This document shows positions 1 through 12,896 of a DNA stretch of 64,000 nucleotides, piece after piece. The translations under genes were made by a program, and so were the position numbers. A model generated the notes under the pieces. The model had not been told where the DNA came from. It ran no database searches and was given only the letters and a program-made list of their open reading frames with translations. Numbering within the stretch: position 1 is the first letter of the stretch; each line of letters begins with the position of its first letter. Origin of the DNA: Diogma glabrata (lineage: Eukaryota > Arthropoda > Insecta > Diptera > Cylindrotomidae); NCBI GenBank assembly GCA_963693315.1, contig OY856187.1:47386485-47450484 (forward strand), in the 5' to 3' direction.

Positions 1-2158
<2,158 letters not shown>

Positions 2159-2342
2159 TGTTTTTCGTAGGAAGATGAAACGTTTCAAAAATCCACCTGG
2201 AACCCGACTTTCCAGGCGACCGCGGGTTCTTACCGGGTAAAAACATCTCCCTTGCTCTTGTAGTCCTGTTGTATCCCTGCGGTACCACCAATTAAGGCAT
2301 TCCTTCGCAGGGCAGGGGTTGAGTGTAGTACTCTCTCGGTTA

Positions 2343-5300
2343 TTATGTGTTGTCGTGGTTTCGCTGTGTAGTGTGGAGCATGGCTGCTCTTCGTTCGTCT
2401 TGTCTCAGTCGTTTCATCATACTTGTGATGATCTCATTCGCTATGTCCCAGTTGTCTTTTGAGCTCAGCATAAATTGCATGAGGCTATGCGGAGTGATTG
2501 ACTCTCCCATATGCTGCTCAATAAGTCTTCTCGAATGTGCAAACCTTCCGCATTCGATTAGCACGTGCTCAGCGTTCTCGGCCTTACCCTCACAGTAGAG
2601 ACAGTATGGATCCGTTACGTGCTTATACTTGTATAAGTACTCACGGAAACATCCATGGCCTGAGATCATTTGCGTCAAATGATGGTTGACATCACCGTGT
2701 TTTCTTGATGTCCATGTTTTTATGTCAGGGATCATCACAAAGGTCCATCGTCCGTTGGTGGAAGCTTCCCATTTCGCTTGCCATTCTATATGACTGTCCA
2801 TGTTGAAATCTTCACGTGTTCGTCGGTCCCTATCATTTCGTGTTGCTATACGCAGAGCCGATACCTCTTTTGCTGCAATATCAATCGGCATCCTACTCGC
2901 AATAACATTTACAGCCTCGTCAGACACCGTGCGAAAAGCACAGCAAATGCGCAACGATGTCAGTCTGTAGGCCGTTTTGATAGGTCTAACATAAGATGGC
3001 GTTTCCACCGCTGAGGCCCATATGGGGGCCGCATACATCAATATTGATGTGGTAACGCTACCGAGAAGCTGTCTGATCGGTTGTCTAGGGCCGCCAATGT
3101 TTGGCATTAGCCTTGCAAGAGCAGCCCCCACTCGTTTGGCTTTGTCACCAGCGTACATCAAGTGGTCTCTAAAGTTGAGTCTGTGGTCTAGAACGACTCC
3201 AAGATACTTCAGGTGCTGGCCAGATTTTATGATCTGTCCACCAACCTGGGTATCGATACTTTCCACCACTTTTCTGCTACTCATTAGTACGGCTTCCGTT
3301 TTGTGATCGGCCAACTCTAGTCCTTTGCTGTTCAGCCATGCTCTAACGCTGGTTATGGTCTGGTTACAGTTGCTCGTAATGTCCGTAAGGTTTTTGGCTA
3401 CGACAACTATGGCAATGTCGTCTGCATAGCCGATAATCGTTGTTTGTGCCGGCACACGTACTCTGAGAACACCATCGTACATGATGTTCCACAGAAGGGG
3501 TCCAAGGACCGATCCTTGGGGTACTCCTCCTGTTATATTGTACTTCTTAGGACCTGTTTCGGTATCATAGACCAGAGTTCTTCCCGTGAAGTAGCTGGCT
3601 ATTATACGTAGCAGGTAGTCAGGTACATGCAGTTCGTCTAGGGCTCTCATGATTTGGTTCCAGTTGGCAGAGTTAAAGGCGTTTTTAACATCCAGAGTGA
3701 CAACAGCACAATACTGTTTATCACCTTCTAGCCATCTTTTACCACTCAAAGCTTTATGCGCTATCTCACATACTGCAGATATTGCATCAACGGTAGAGCG
3801 CTTCTTTCTGAAACCAAACTGCCGGTCAGAAAGGCCCCACTCGCCTTCAGTATGTTGCTCAAGTCGAGTACCAATAATTCTCTCAAAGATCTTTCCAGTT
3901 GTGTCCAGCATGCACAGTGGGCGGTAGGACGAGGGTTCTTCTGGTGGCTTGTCACCTTTCGGTATAAGCACAAGGCGTTGGCGCTTCCATTCCTCAGGAA
4001 ATATCCCTTCTTTTAGGCACGCAGTGTAGATATTTTCGAATACATTCGGCTTCTTCTTTATCGCTGTTTTTAAGACGATATTTGGGATGCCGTCTAGACC
4101 GGGCGTGCTATTAACGGATAATCTGAGCAACGCGTTTAGGACCTCTTCGGTGGTGACAGCCGAAATTGAATTTTCGTCAATTTGCAGCTCACGAGGTAGG
4201 GAGAAGTCAACGTGGTGTGGAAAAAGGCCGGACACAATTTCAGCCATTATATCTGGGCACACTGGTGCAGCTGATTGAACACCCTTGAGTTTAGTAAGCA
4301 CAATTTTGTACGCACTTCCCCAGGGGTTATTCTGAACTTCATCTATAAGACACTGGAATGATCTGCTCTTACTATTAGCAATTGCTTTCCGCAATTCTTT
4401 CCGCTTTTCGCGAAAATCATTTTGGAACTGCTCATAGTGCTCATGATTTCTCCTTCGTGTACATTTCCTCCGGAGTTTGAGGCACTCTTTTCTCAGACGG
4501 GCAATGTTTTCGGTCCACCAGAAGACTGGGGACCGTCCATTACCGTTGCTTTTACGCGGCATAGATGCATCACAGGTGCTTTTAAGATATCTCGCAATAA
4601 ATTCTGCTCCTATCTTGGCACCACTCTCCGGTATTGGCATGCATTCAACCATGTAGTCCAACATCTCCGTGTCCAACTCTTTGATTTTCCACCCATTTTG
4701 CTGCGCCTTCCGCTTGACTTGGCGCCTTTCAAACCGCTGTGGGGGTTGGGTTTCAAATATAATAGCACGATGATCACTATGCGTATACAGATCAGACACC
4801 CTCCATTGTGCTCCTCTCGAGAGTGTCCCACTTGCAAAAGTGATATCGATAATTGAACTTGCTTCTCCTTTATTATATGTCTCTGTGGTACCATGGTTGA
4901 GCAGTACCAGATCAAGTCTGGCAAATGCCTCAAGTAATGCCCTACCTCTAGGGTTAGTACGTTTACTTCCCCATTCAACGGCCCAAGCGTTAAAATCACC
5001 CGCAATTACGATGGGTGATTTACCTCTGACGTCTGTTACTAGTCGGTCAAGTGTCTCTTCGAATTCGTCCAGTGGGGTGCTAGGAGGAATGTAGCAGCTG
5101 TAGAAGTGGACACCTTTGATTTTGGCATAGACAATGATTTTGGCATAGACAAAACTCTCATGCTGACGACTAGATCTGCGTTCAAAAGGGAGAGCATTGC
5201 AGGTCCAGATAGCAGCTTTGCTCGTCCTGTCTTCAACCCAGTTCGCATCGCCAACAGGGGTTCGATATTGTTCGCAAATCAATGCCACGTCCACTTTCTG

Positions 5301-5375
5301 ATCTCTAACGGTTTGTGTCAGTAGGTCCTGTGCCGCCTCGCAGTGGTTAAGATTTATCTGGATACACTTAACCAT
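2343..5375 (-). CDS. R1-clade ORF2: endonuclease and reverse transcriptase
   Basis: This 1010-residue frame encodes the enzyme that nicks the target and copies the element RNA there (target-primed reverse transcription). The N-terminal apurinic-type endonuclease spans about residues 1-210, with QINLNH near 6, E35 in the ICEQY motif, GDFNAW at 126-131, the DITF motif near 177 and SDHRAI at 200-205. The RT region spans about 420-700: PGLDGIP (425), SYRPLCML (483), LDVKNAFNSANW (561), GVPQGSVLGPLL (617) and the catalytic YADD at 650-653. A CCHC finger (C-x2-C-x8-H-x4-C) lies at about 925-942. No RNase H is seen, as expected for R1. The ATG overlaps the ORF1 stop by 8 bases (ATGGTTAA), which suggests coupled translation. 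An 18-bp tandem duplication (5118-5153) adds six residues to the endonuclease near residues 76-87 without breaking the frame. Confidence 0.95.
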   Translation of the reverse strand: MVKCIQINLNHCEAAQDLLTQTVRDQKVDVALICEQYRTPVGDANWVEDRTSKAAIWTCNALPFERRSSRQHESFVYAKIIVYAKIKGVHFYSCYIPPSTPLDEFEETLDRLVTDVRGKSPIVIAGDFNAWAVEWGSKRTNPRGRALLEAFARLDLVLLNHGTTETYNKGEASSIIDITFASGTLSRGAQWRVSDLYTHSDHRAIIFETQPPQRFERRQVKRKAQQNGWKIKELDTEMLDYMVECMPIPESGAKIGAEFIARYLKSTCDASMPRKSNGNGRSPVFWWTENIARLRKECLKLRRKCTRRRNHEHYEQFQNDFREKRKELRKAIANSKSRSFQCLIDEVQNNPWGSAYKIVLTKLKGVQSAAPVCPDIMAEIVSGLFPHHVDFSLPRELQIDENSISAVTTEEVLNALLRLSVNSTPGLDGIPNIVLKTAIKKKPNVFENIYTACLKEGIFPEEWKRQRLVLIPKGDKPPEEPSSYRPLCMLDTTGKIFERIIGTRLEQHTEGEWGLSDRQFGFRKKRSTVDAISAVCEIAHKALSGKRWLEGDKQYCAVVTLDVKNAFNSANWNQIMRALDELHVPDYLLRIIASYFTGRTLVYDTETGPKKYNITGGVPQGSVLGPLLWNIMYDGVLRVRVPAQTTIIGYADDIAIVVVAKNLTDITSNCNQTITSVRAWLNSKGLELADHKTEAVLMSSRKVVESIDTQVGGQIIKSGQHLKYLGVVLDHRLNFRDHLMYAGDKAKRVGAALARLMPNIGGPRQPIRQLLGSVTTSILMYAAPIWASAVETPSYVRPIKTAYRLTSLRICCAFRTVSDEAVNVIASRMPIDIAAKEVSALRIATRNDRDRRTREDFNMDSHIEWQAKWEASTNGRWTFVMIPDIKTWTSRKHGDVNHHLTQMISGHGCFREYLYKYKHVTDPYCLYCEGKAENAEHVLIECGRFAHSRRLIEQHMGESITPHSLMQFMLSSKDNWDIANEIITSMMKRLRQDERRAAMLHTTQRNHDNT

Positions 5376-7092
5376 GACGGGCAGAAGTCGGCTTTAGCGC
5401 TCTTTTGTAGGCTGGACATCTACTGCCTCCTGTAGAATGCCCATTAGTCCCTGTGGTTCCCGGCAGGCAAAGAGCACATTTTGGGGGCTCTTTGCATCCT
5501 TTTGATTTATGTCCTGTTCCTCCGCATCTAAAACATATCCCCGTTCGATCCACATCACTTTTACATTGCCTTGCTACATGACCGTAATCAAGGCATCTGA
5601 AACAGCGTGTTGGAGTGATTCGCTCGCGCAGTCTGCATCTTACCCATCCTATTCGGATGTGTCCAGACGCAACGAGCGCATGCGCTGATCGTTCAGGGAG
5701 GCTGATTAGTGCCGTCTGAGTCCCGTCTCGTAATGTCCTTAACGATTTGATTGCATTTGTTTGGACAGACCCAATTGTAGGAAATTGTGCCTGGATTGCA
5801 ATGCAAATATCTTCTCTCGTTGTGATCTCGTCTAAGTCGCGACACTCTATAAGAGTTTCTTGGCACACCGACCTAACACTCGCCGAGTCTCTGAGTGCTA
5901 GCTCTGCGTGCTCTTTAAGCTTTTGATTGTGTTCGCCTTTTTTAAGTTCAAGAAGCAGCTCGCCTTTAGCTGTCTTCCTAATCTTGGTGACACAATCCCC
6001 GAGCTCTTTTAGTTCCGGGTTCTCTTTCATTTCTTTGAGCATTTGCGCATAACTTTTTTCACCGGACCTAGATATTATTAAAGCATCCGACCGTGGTGCT
6101 CTTTTCGTAGGTTTGCGTGGTTCATTTCGCGTAGGCTCAACAGGACGCGTTTTTTTTCTCCTCTTTTTCCGTTTTCTCACGTGTTGCCACTCCGTTTCGG
6201 ATGCTTCCACAGGGAGCGCGTTTTGATTCGAGGGCTCGACCTGCTGTTCATTTGACCTGATCACGCTCTGCTCGGATCTTGATCTTTGTTCTTTCAAGAT
6301 CCTTCTTCCGGTTTTAGTTTTTTTCGGTGAGGGCAGCTGTCCTTTCATGTCCTCACCATTTCCACTTCGTCGTCTTTTTGATTTTTCATCGACGCTTGGT
6401 TTTAAGGTCGGTGAAGTTTGACACACTTTGTTCACTGGTGGCCTGACGCTTTGGACAACAGTGAGGTCATTCACAGCCGATTTGTGCAACTGTTCGATAT
6501 CGTTCACAAGGTTCCTAAACGTTAGATTTATAGACCGTGTGCTCGACATCATTTTTTGCAGCTGCTCAATTTTACAGCTGACTACCAATAAGGTTTCTAT
6601 GCCATTGCTATAGACACCCTGTGTACCTCCTACTGGTATCACCTGGTTTGTCGCTGGTTGTTTTGGTGTAACTGCCTTCATCGTGACGTTTGATGGTGAT
6701 CCACTGACGTTTATTGTTTTCGTGTTACCTAGATCCGGGCGCTCGGTAGCATTTTGCGGTGCATTTCTCGCAGCAGATGGTACAGGAGGCACTTTTGGCA
6801 CCATTTTATTGTTATTGGCTTGCAATCCAGCGGAAGTGCATGGACTGTCGCTCAAACTATTGCTTCGTTTTAATGGTGACCTAGCCATCTTACTGCTCCT
6901 GGCAAACACCTGCTCTGGCTTCTTCTTGTCACTTGTAGTACTAGCTGATACAGCGGCCAAGTTTGCCACCACTGTATCATTGCAGTCGCTGGATATCGAC
7001 GACTGGGAGCCTGCTTGCTCACTCACTGCAGTCGCCGGTACTGGGGTACCTAATCCCTGCACCGTAAGTCTTGATCCTAAATGACCTTCCAT
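5368..7092 (-). CDS. R1-clade ORF1: gag-like RNA-binding protein
   Basis: A 574-residue protein expected to coat the element RNA in a ribonucleoprotein and help bring it to the target. The N-terminal half is Ser/Thr/Pro-rich and looks disordered. Strongly basic stretches near the middle (for example RKRKKRRKKTRP) could serve in nuclear import or RNA binding. The C-terminus carries three zinc knuckles: C-x2-C-x4-H-x4-C at about 497-510 and 520-533, and a longer C-x2-C-x9-H-x6-C at about 539-559. Three knuckles are usual for R1-clade ORF1. The ATG at 7092 lies 228 bp inside the 5' end of the element, and the frame ends eight bases inside ORF2. No lesion is seen. Confidence 0.92.
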   Translation of the reverse strand: MEGHLGSRLTVQGLGTPVPATAVSEQAGSQSSISSDCNDTVVANLAAVSASTTSDKKKPEQVFARSSKMARSPLKRSNSLSDSPCTSAGLQANNNKMVPKVPPVPSAARNAPQNATERPDLGNTKTINVSGSPSNVTMKAVTPKQPATNQVIPVGGTQGVYSNGIETLLVVSCKIEQLQKMMSSTRSINLTFRNLVNDIEQLHKSAVNDLTVVQSVRPPVNKVCQTSPTLKPSVDEKSKRRRSGNGEDMKGQLPSPKKTKTGRRILKEQRSRSEQSVIRSNEQQVEPSNQNALPVEASETEWQHVRKRKKRRKKTRPVEPTRNEPRKPTKRAPRSDALIISRSGEKSYAQMLKEMKENPELKELGDCVTKIRKTAKGELLLELKKGEHNQKLKEHAELALRDSASVRSVCQETLIECRDLDEITTREDICIAIQAQFPTIGSVQTNAIKSLRTLRDGTQTALISLPERSAHALVASGHIRIGWVRCRLRERITPTRCFRCLDYGHVARQCKSDVDRTGICFRCGGTGHKSKGCKEPPKCALCLPGTTGTNGHSTGGSRCPAYKRALKPTSARHG

Positions 7093-7317
7093 GTTGTTTT
7101 ATTTTCGGAGTTTTTCTTCTCTTAGCATTTTATACCTAGAAGACAGACGCTGACCAGTGAGCCGCCCACTGTGGGACAGACGCTCGTGGATTTATGTTGC
7201 GCTCTTGGTCGGGGACTGCTTATTCGCGTATTCGCAGCTCACCTACATACATCATGTCAGTATGTAGGCCGTTCACTATCCGCCACCTGTGACCCCCACA
7301 GTAGCCTGAAGCTCAGC

Positions 7318-8448
<1,131 letters not shown>

Positions 8449-8668
8449 CAGAGTACACAGGTAAGAAGTAAAACTTCTTTATGACATATCATTTTTCGTT
8501 GCTATTACTTCCTTTTCGAATTGATTTGGAAATTTTACTTTTTTTTTTTTTTATTAATTAGTTAGACATGTTTAGCACACTAAATATGAAATATTCATTA
8601 TTTAGACTTTTTGAATATCCGAAGATACCATGTCAGCTATAAAGGAAGGAATGGGGATATAGGGATAA

Positions 8669-8930
8669 CTATACTAATTGTTTTAAATGATGATGGACAT
8701 TTTCTTTAAATGCGTGAGGGGAAAATTCATCGGGAAATACAGAGGAAGGCATTGAGTTCCACTATTTGGCCACTTTATTAAAATAGTCGTTCTGGAAGGA
8801 CACAGTTCTACAACGAGGTATTTTTACAACAAATGGATGGGATAACTCAGCAGCTCTTGTTTGTCGTTTATGCTGCACACACGACGGAAGGATATTTTGA
8901 ATTTCCTTAGAGGAGAATTCGCTAAAGTTA
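8669..8930 (-). pseudogene. Decayed 3' end of a non-LTR reverse transcriptase
   Basis: The - strand reads as the C-terminal tail common to many insect LINE polyproteins. It has a HPF..KIPRCRTVSFQNDYF block, then WNSMPSSVFPDEF, an F-K-x-N-V-x-x-H-L block and a stop at 8669-8671. An in-frame stop sits just before the WNS motif. Nothing of the RT core remains around it, so this is a 5'-truncated dead copy. The motif pattern is seen in several LINE clades, so I leave the clade open. Confidence 0.7.
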
Positions 8931-10208
8931 TATTTAACTACTTGGAAAAATTAAAGAACCTTCAACTCTTTCGTTATTTAAATTATAAATTTGTTTACTA
9001 GCCGCCAAAGGGTTTTCAGCAATATTTCAAAATATTTTTAAACGTTATATCTCTCAATAATCTGAAATTAATTTAGAAAATATTTTCACAATTAACATTT
9101 TCAGATTAAACTTTATGAATGTTTCTACTTCTTTAAATTTTGCCCACGGTAAAAGATTACATTGTAAAGTAATTATATTTAAATTCAACTCATACCACAA
9201 AAATTACTACTAATTTAACCAACAACATAATTTTCTTTGTTTATGTTTACCTTCCCAATATAAAAACTTTTAAATCTTTTCCTTTTATTTTATTTTAAAA
9301 ATCAATTCGGATAAGTTATTTCTGACCAACCAACCATAATCACAATCGTCAACAACAAATCTTAAAACAAATATAAATTCTTTTTGCTTTTTACATAACC
9401 GTACAACAAACCACAATAATCAAGAGAAATTAAAGCTTTTACCTTTCATAATATTCATTGCCGTATCTTAAAAACAAAAAAACTCCTATTTTTAATTTTC
9501 TTATTTATAACAAAAAAAATAAAAATAAAATTACCAAAACAAAATTAAAATCTATAAAAAAACAAAATGGCGCGTAACCGAAAATCGTGACGATTTTTTT
9601 TTACACTGCTTTAAAATTTCTCTCATACGCCGATAAAGAAGTTTTACTTCAAAATATTCAGAAAAATCACATGTTTCGATTTTAGTTCATACATACAATA
9701 GGTTGTGTTTAGGTTATGGTCCTTTATCATACGTTTTATTAAATAACAGACTTTTAAATAAATTTTAAACCGTAAATATGGCTGGTAAGTGCATATGTGT
9801 ATTTATTCATTCGTACTTTGTTGAAATTCAATTGTTTTTATCGAACACTACGTTCCAAACTACTAATTTGTAAGTGGTTTGTTGCGAATCCACTAGGGAA
9901 ATAACTTTTTATTTTATACTTAAAATAAATAAAATCTCCGTATTATTTTTAATTAAATGTTCCTTGTGGTATCCCACTGAAACCATGCTTTTATGAAACT
10001 TTGATAACAATTTCAAAAAATTTTTGTCTTCGGACTCAAAGGGTTAAAGTGGCTTCGTAAGAGCTAATTAACAAAAGAAACATAAATATATTGAACCTAC
10101 ACGGAACACCACATTTTAATCCCCAGGTTGTACAAGGAACTGTTACGACTGCCCCCATATTACAAAATGTCCAAGTAAATATAAACAAAATTTATGAACG
10201 ATTTCTCT
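8931..10208. other. AT-rich DNA, one weak micro-exon candidate
   Basis: Mostly A/T-rich sequence without long frames. The only gene-like trace is ATG-GCT-G followed by a consensus donor (9778-9790) and an acceptor at 10125-10126. These would join to a short cysteine-rich frame (see findings). Otherwise I see nothing in this stretch. Confidence 0.5.
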
Positions 10209-10326
10209 ATATATTTTTTATGAATTATAGGTTGGCTTTCTTTGATATCAGTTAATTATTTCAAAATTAGACTGATAATTTTTAATATCCCAGTAGGCTT
10301 GACGTATAAATATTTGTTATTAGTAT
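10209..10326 (+). repeat. Dispersed direct repeat, copy 1
   Basis: About 118 bp, starting TATATATTTTTTATGAATTATA and ending TTGTTATTAGTAT. It recurs at 10631-10749 with a few substitutions in the middle. Likely a transposon fragment or part of a local duplication; identity unknown. Confidence 0.75.
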
Positions 10327-10469
10327 AATTCAAATGTTATTGGTGAAACTGAATGATGTCATTACATTTTAGAGAATTTCATTGGTTTAAATTAAAATAA
10401 AACTAAGGCAAAAAATTTTCAGTTGTAATTTCCCAAGGGCGATAAATTCGATAATTCGAAATAATTTTT

Positions 10470-10562
10470 TGCCAAAAATTTTGAAAGCAAGTATATTGAT
10501 AAAAGCACGAGGCCGTAGGACGAGGGCTATTATCAATACCACTTGCTTGAGGAATTTTTCAA
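10470..10562. repeat. Imperfect hairpin with GC-rich loop
   Basis: GCAAGTATATTGATAA (10487 on) pairs with TTATCAATACCACTTGC (to 10546). Weaker pairing continues outward. The loop GAGGCCGTAGGACGAGGG is unusually GC-rich for this region. It resembles in design the hairpins at 37167-37298 and 50986-51102. Confidence 0.6.
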
Positions 10563-10630
10563 AAGTTATGAGAATTTATCAACGAACGAGGGGAATTCGG
10601 TTAGAAAATTTTTGCCATTTTTCATTTCTT

Positions 10631-10749
10631 TATATATTTTTTATGAATTATACGTTAGCCTACTGCGAAATCAGTTAATTATTTCAAAGTTAGGCTGATA
10701 ATTTTTAATATCCCAGTAGGCCAGACGTATAACTATTTGTTATTAGTAT
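10631..10749 (+). repeat. Dispersed direct repeat, copy 2
   Basis: Second copy of the repeat at 10209-10326, same orientation, about 420 bp downstream. The hairpin at 10470-10562 lies between the two copies. Confidence 0.75.
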
Positions 10750-10799
10750 CGAGCGCGAGACGATAAAAAATTTTATAAATTTTTGTCGTCCGGCGCTGT

Positions 10800-11543
10800 A
10801 AAAATTAACTTATTTGTAACAGTAAAACTTATTTCTCCATTAATTATATATACGTTTCTTATTGAAAATTGAACGAAGAATACGATGGTCACACTAAACA
10901 CTCTTTATTTTTATTAGACAATGACTAAAAATTGGTTTTAACATTTTATTTCTTTATAACAATAGAAATTTGCTAATAATTTTTATAAATAACAGTTTTT
11001 TTTAAATTCCATCTTTATTCTTTAAAATAAAACAGACAAAAAGTTTCTATCTTTACCAGAACCGAAGCTATGAATCTTTGAAAATAAGTTTTCAAGCCAA
11101 AAATCACAAAACTCTCGAATCCGCTCTACTTCTCCTAAGAAAGAAAAAAAAAATTCTAAAACAAGTATATCGTTCTGTTTGTATTGAACACGTAAACAAA
11201 TTTTCAGCTGAATCAAAAATGTCTTAGTCACATTTTGTTATCCTAATCTGTTCAGGATGTAAAAGGAAAAAAGAAGAAGACCGATAAATAGGACATATAA
11301 ATTTATTTCTTACAGTAAAATCATTTTTCCATTAATTAAAAATACTTTTTTTATAGGAAATGAAACATAGAATACGATGGTTATACTAAAAACTCATTTC
11401 AATTACTACAGATCGATTTGAAAATTTTATTTGTTTATAACAATAGACATTTGTTAATAACTTTTATTAATTAAAAAAAATAATTTTTTGTAAGCTAGCA
11501 TATTTAAACTTTAAAATAAAATAGAGGTTTCTATCTTTAATAG
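10800..11543 (+). repeat. Tandem segment of about 490 bp, copy 1 plus left part of copy 2
   Basis: Landmark strings such as ATACGATGGT, TTATAACAATAGA and TTTCTATCTTTA recur at an offset of about 492 bp. Copy 1 runs to about 11290. Copy 2 runs from there to 11543 and resumes at about 18646 (GAACCGAAGTTATGAAT corresponds to GAACCGAAGCTATGAAT at about 11058 in copy 1). The LINE at 11544-18645 therefore inserted into copy 2, which fixes its boundaries independently of its own sequence. Confidence 0.75.
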
Positions 11544-12038
11544 ATTTTTTTTTTTAATAATCAATATTTTTAAAGCGAACAGACGTGTATAAATTTTTCT
11601 CCTGTTTTTTATATTAATTACCGTGAAGTGAAATCAAATTTTTAATATATTTTATCATATCTAATTTTGAAAAGTTTCATGTTTTATATTATTTTAAACA
11701 GTGCAAATAGTTTGTGATTTGAAGAATTTTGTAAGAAAAAAATAAAACATTTACTAATGGTTGAATTTAAAAATACAGTAACGGCTTGCACAAACATTTC
11801 AATTTTTTCCGTTTTTTCAACAATTAATATTTAATGTTAAACGATCAATACATAAGCTAAACAGTTAAAGGTCATAAAAGCATATAATAAATAATATTGA
11901 CACAAAACAATATTCAATTTCAACTTTTTATTAAGAACTTTTTTTTGATTGTGTGGATATTGGATAAGTTTTCGTTTTTGTTTTGACAATTTTTAGAACA
12001 AAATAAATTTTATTACTCTTTGATTACAACATAATAAG

Positions 12039-12896
12039 ATGTCAAAGTGTTTTTGGTGTGATCATGCGGCTCAAGATGAGGATGAGATGCTGTCATGTTT
12101 GTTCTGCTGTAATGTTTTTCATGCCATACGTTGTGGAGGGTTAACCAAGGATGCATGTGCTGCAGTCAAGGTAATTAAAAATTTGAAGTTTATCTGTGAT
12201 GACTGTCTTGATAATGATGTTTCGAAAAATTCAAAGCGAAGACACGTAGATCAAGTTTCAGCATCAACTATAACATCTCCGTCAATTGATAACAGTAACG
12301 CCAATGGATCAGTTTTGGGAAACTTGATTGAAAAAATTGAATTGTTAACGGCTGATGTAGCTGCTATAAAGAGTGTTGTTAGCAAGGGGGAGCATGTTTT
12401 AAGTGGAACAATTAAACCATCTGATCTGAGTCCTAGGCGAAAAAGGCATGCCAGTAATCGCTCATTTTCCAATGTTGTCAAGGAAAGTAATGAAGAATTA
12501 ATGGCTTTGACACCAGCCATGCCTTCAAATAGTAACGTGGTCATTGGGACATCAAGACTGCAAAATAAGGAATTGCCGGTAAAGGTTTTGGAGCCAGTTA
12601 CCTGGTTTCATCTTTCACAATTTGAACCCACCACTGAGGTAGTCGATATGATTCCATGGCTTAGTGAATTATTACATGTAACAAACGTGAAATGTGTTAA
12701 ACTCATTCCTAAAAATCGTGATCTTAATGAGTTAACATTTATTTCATTTAAGATAGGAGTACATATAAGTGAACTCACGATGGACATATTAAATCCGACA
12801 ATTTGGCCACAACATCTAATAGTCAAACCCTTTGAGGAGAGAGCACCAAGAAAAGAAAATTTTCGACCACCTCCTGTCCAGTTGAAAACAAATTAA
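12039..12896 (+). CDS. LINE ORF1 with PHD-like zinc finger
   Basis: A 285-residue frame opening the retrotransposon. An N-terminal zinc-finger pattern is C4-x2-C7, C20-x2-C23, H28-x3-C32 and C53-x2-C56. This matches the PHD/C4HC3 layout, although the H-to-C spacing is three rather than the usual two. ORF1 proteins of this type bind element RNA or nucleic acid. A short segment near residues 95-115 (LIEKIELLTADVAAIKSVV) looks like a coiled coil and may mediate oligomerisation. The C-terminal part (about 185-275) is a conserved-looking globular domain of the kind found in CR1-like ORF1. The frame is intact and is followed by ORF2 after a short spacer. Confidence 0.8.
   Translation: MSKCFWCDHAAQDEDEMLSCLFCCNVFHAIRCGGLTKDACAAVKVIKNLKFICDDCLDNDVSKNSKRRHVDQVSASTITSPSIDNSNANGSVLGNLIEKIELLTADVAAIKSVVSKGEHVLSGTIKPSDLSPRRKRHASNRSFSNVVKESNEELMALTPAMPSNSNVVIGTSRLQNKELPVKVLEPVTWFHLSQFEPTTEVVDMIPWLSELLHVTNVKCVKLIPKNRDLNELTFISFKIGVHISELTMDILNPTIWPQHLIVKPFEERAPRKENFRPPPVQLKTN

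Noticed and set aside
2347..5324. Several + strand frames of 60-144 codons opposite ORF2
   Set aside because: Shadows of the - strand retrotransposon coding sequence.
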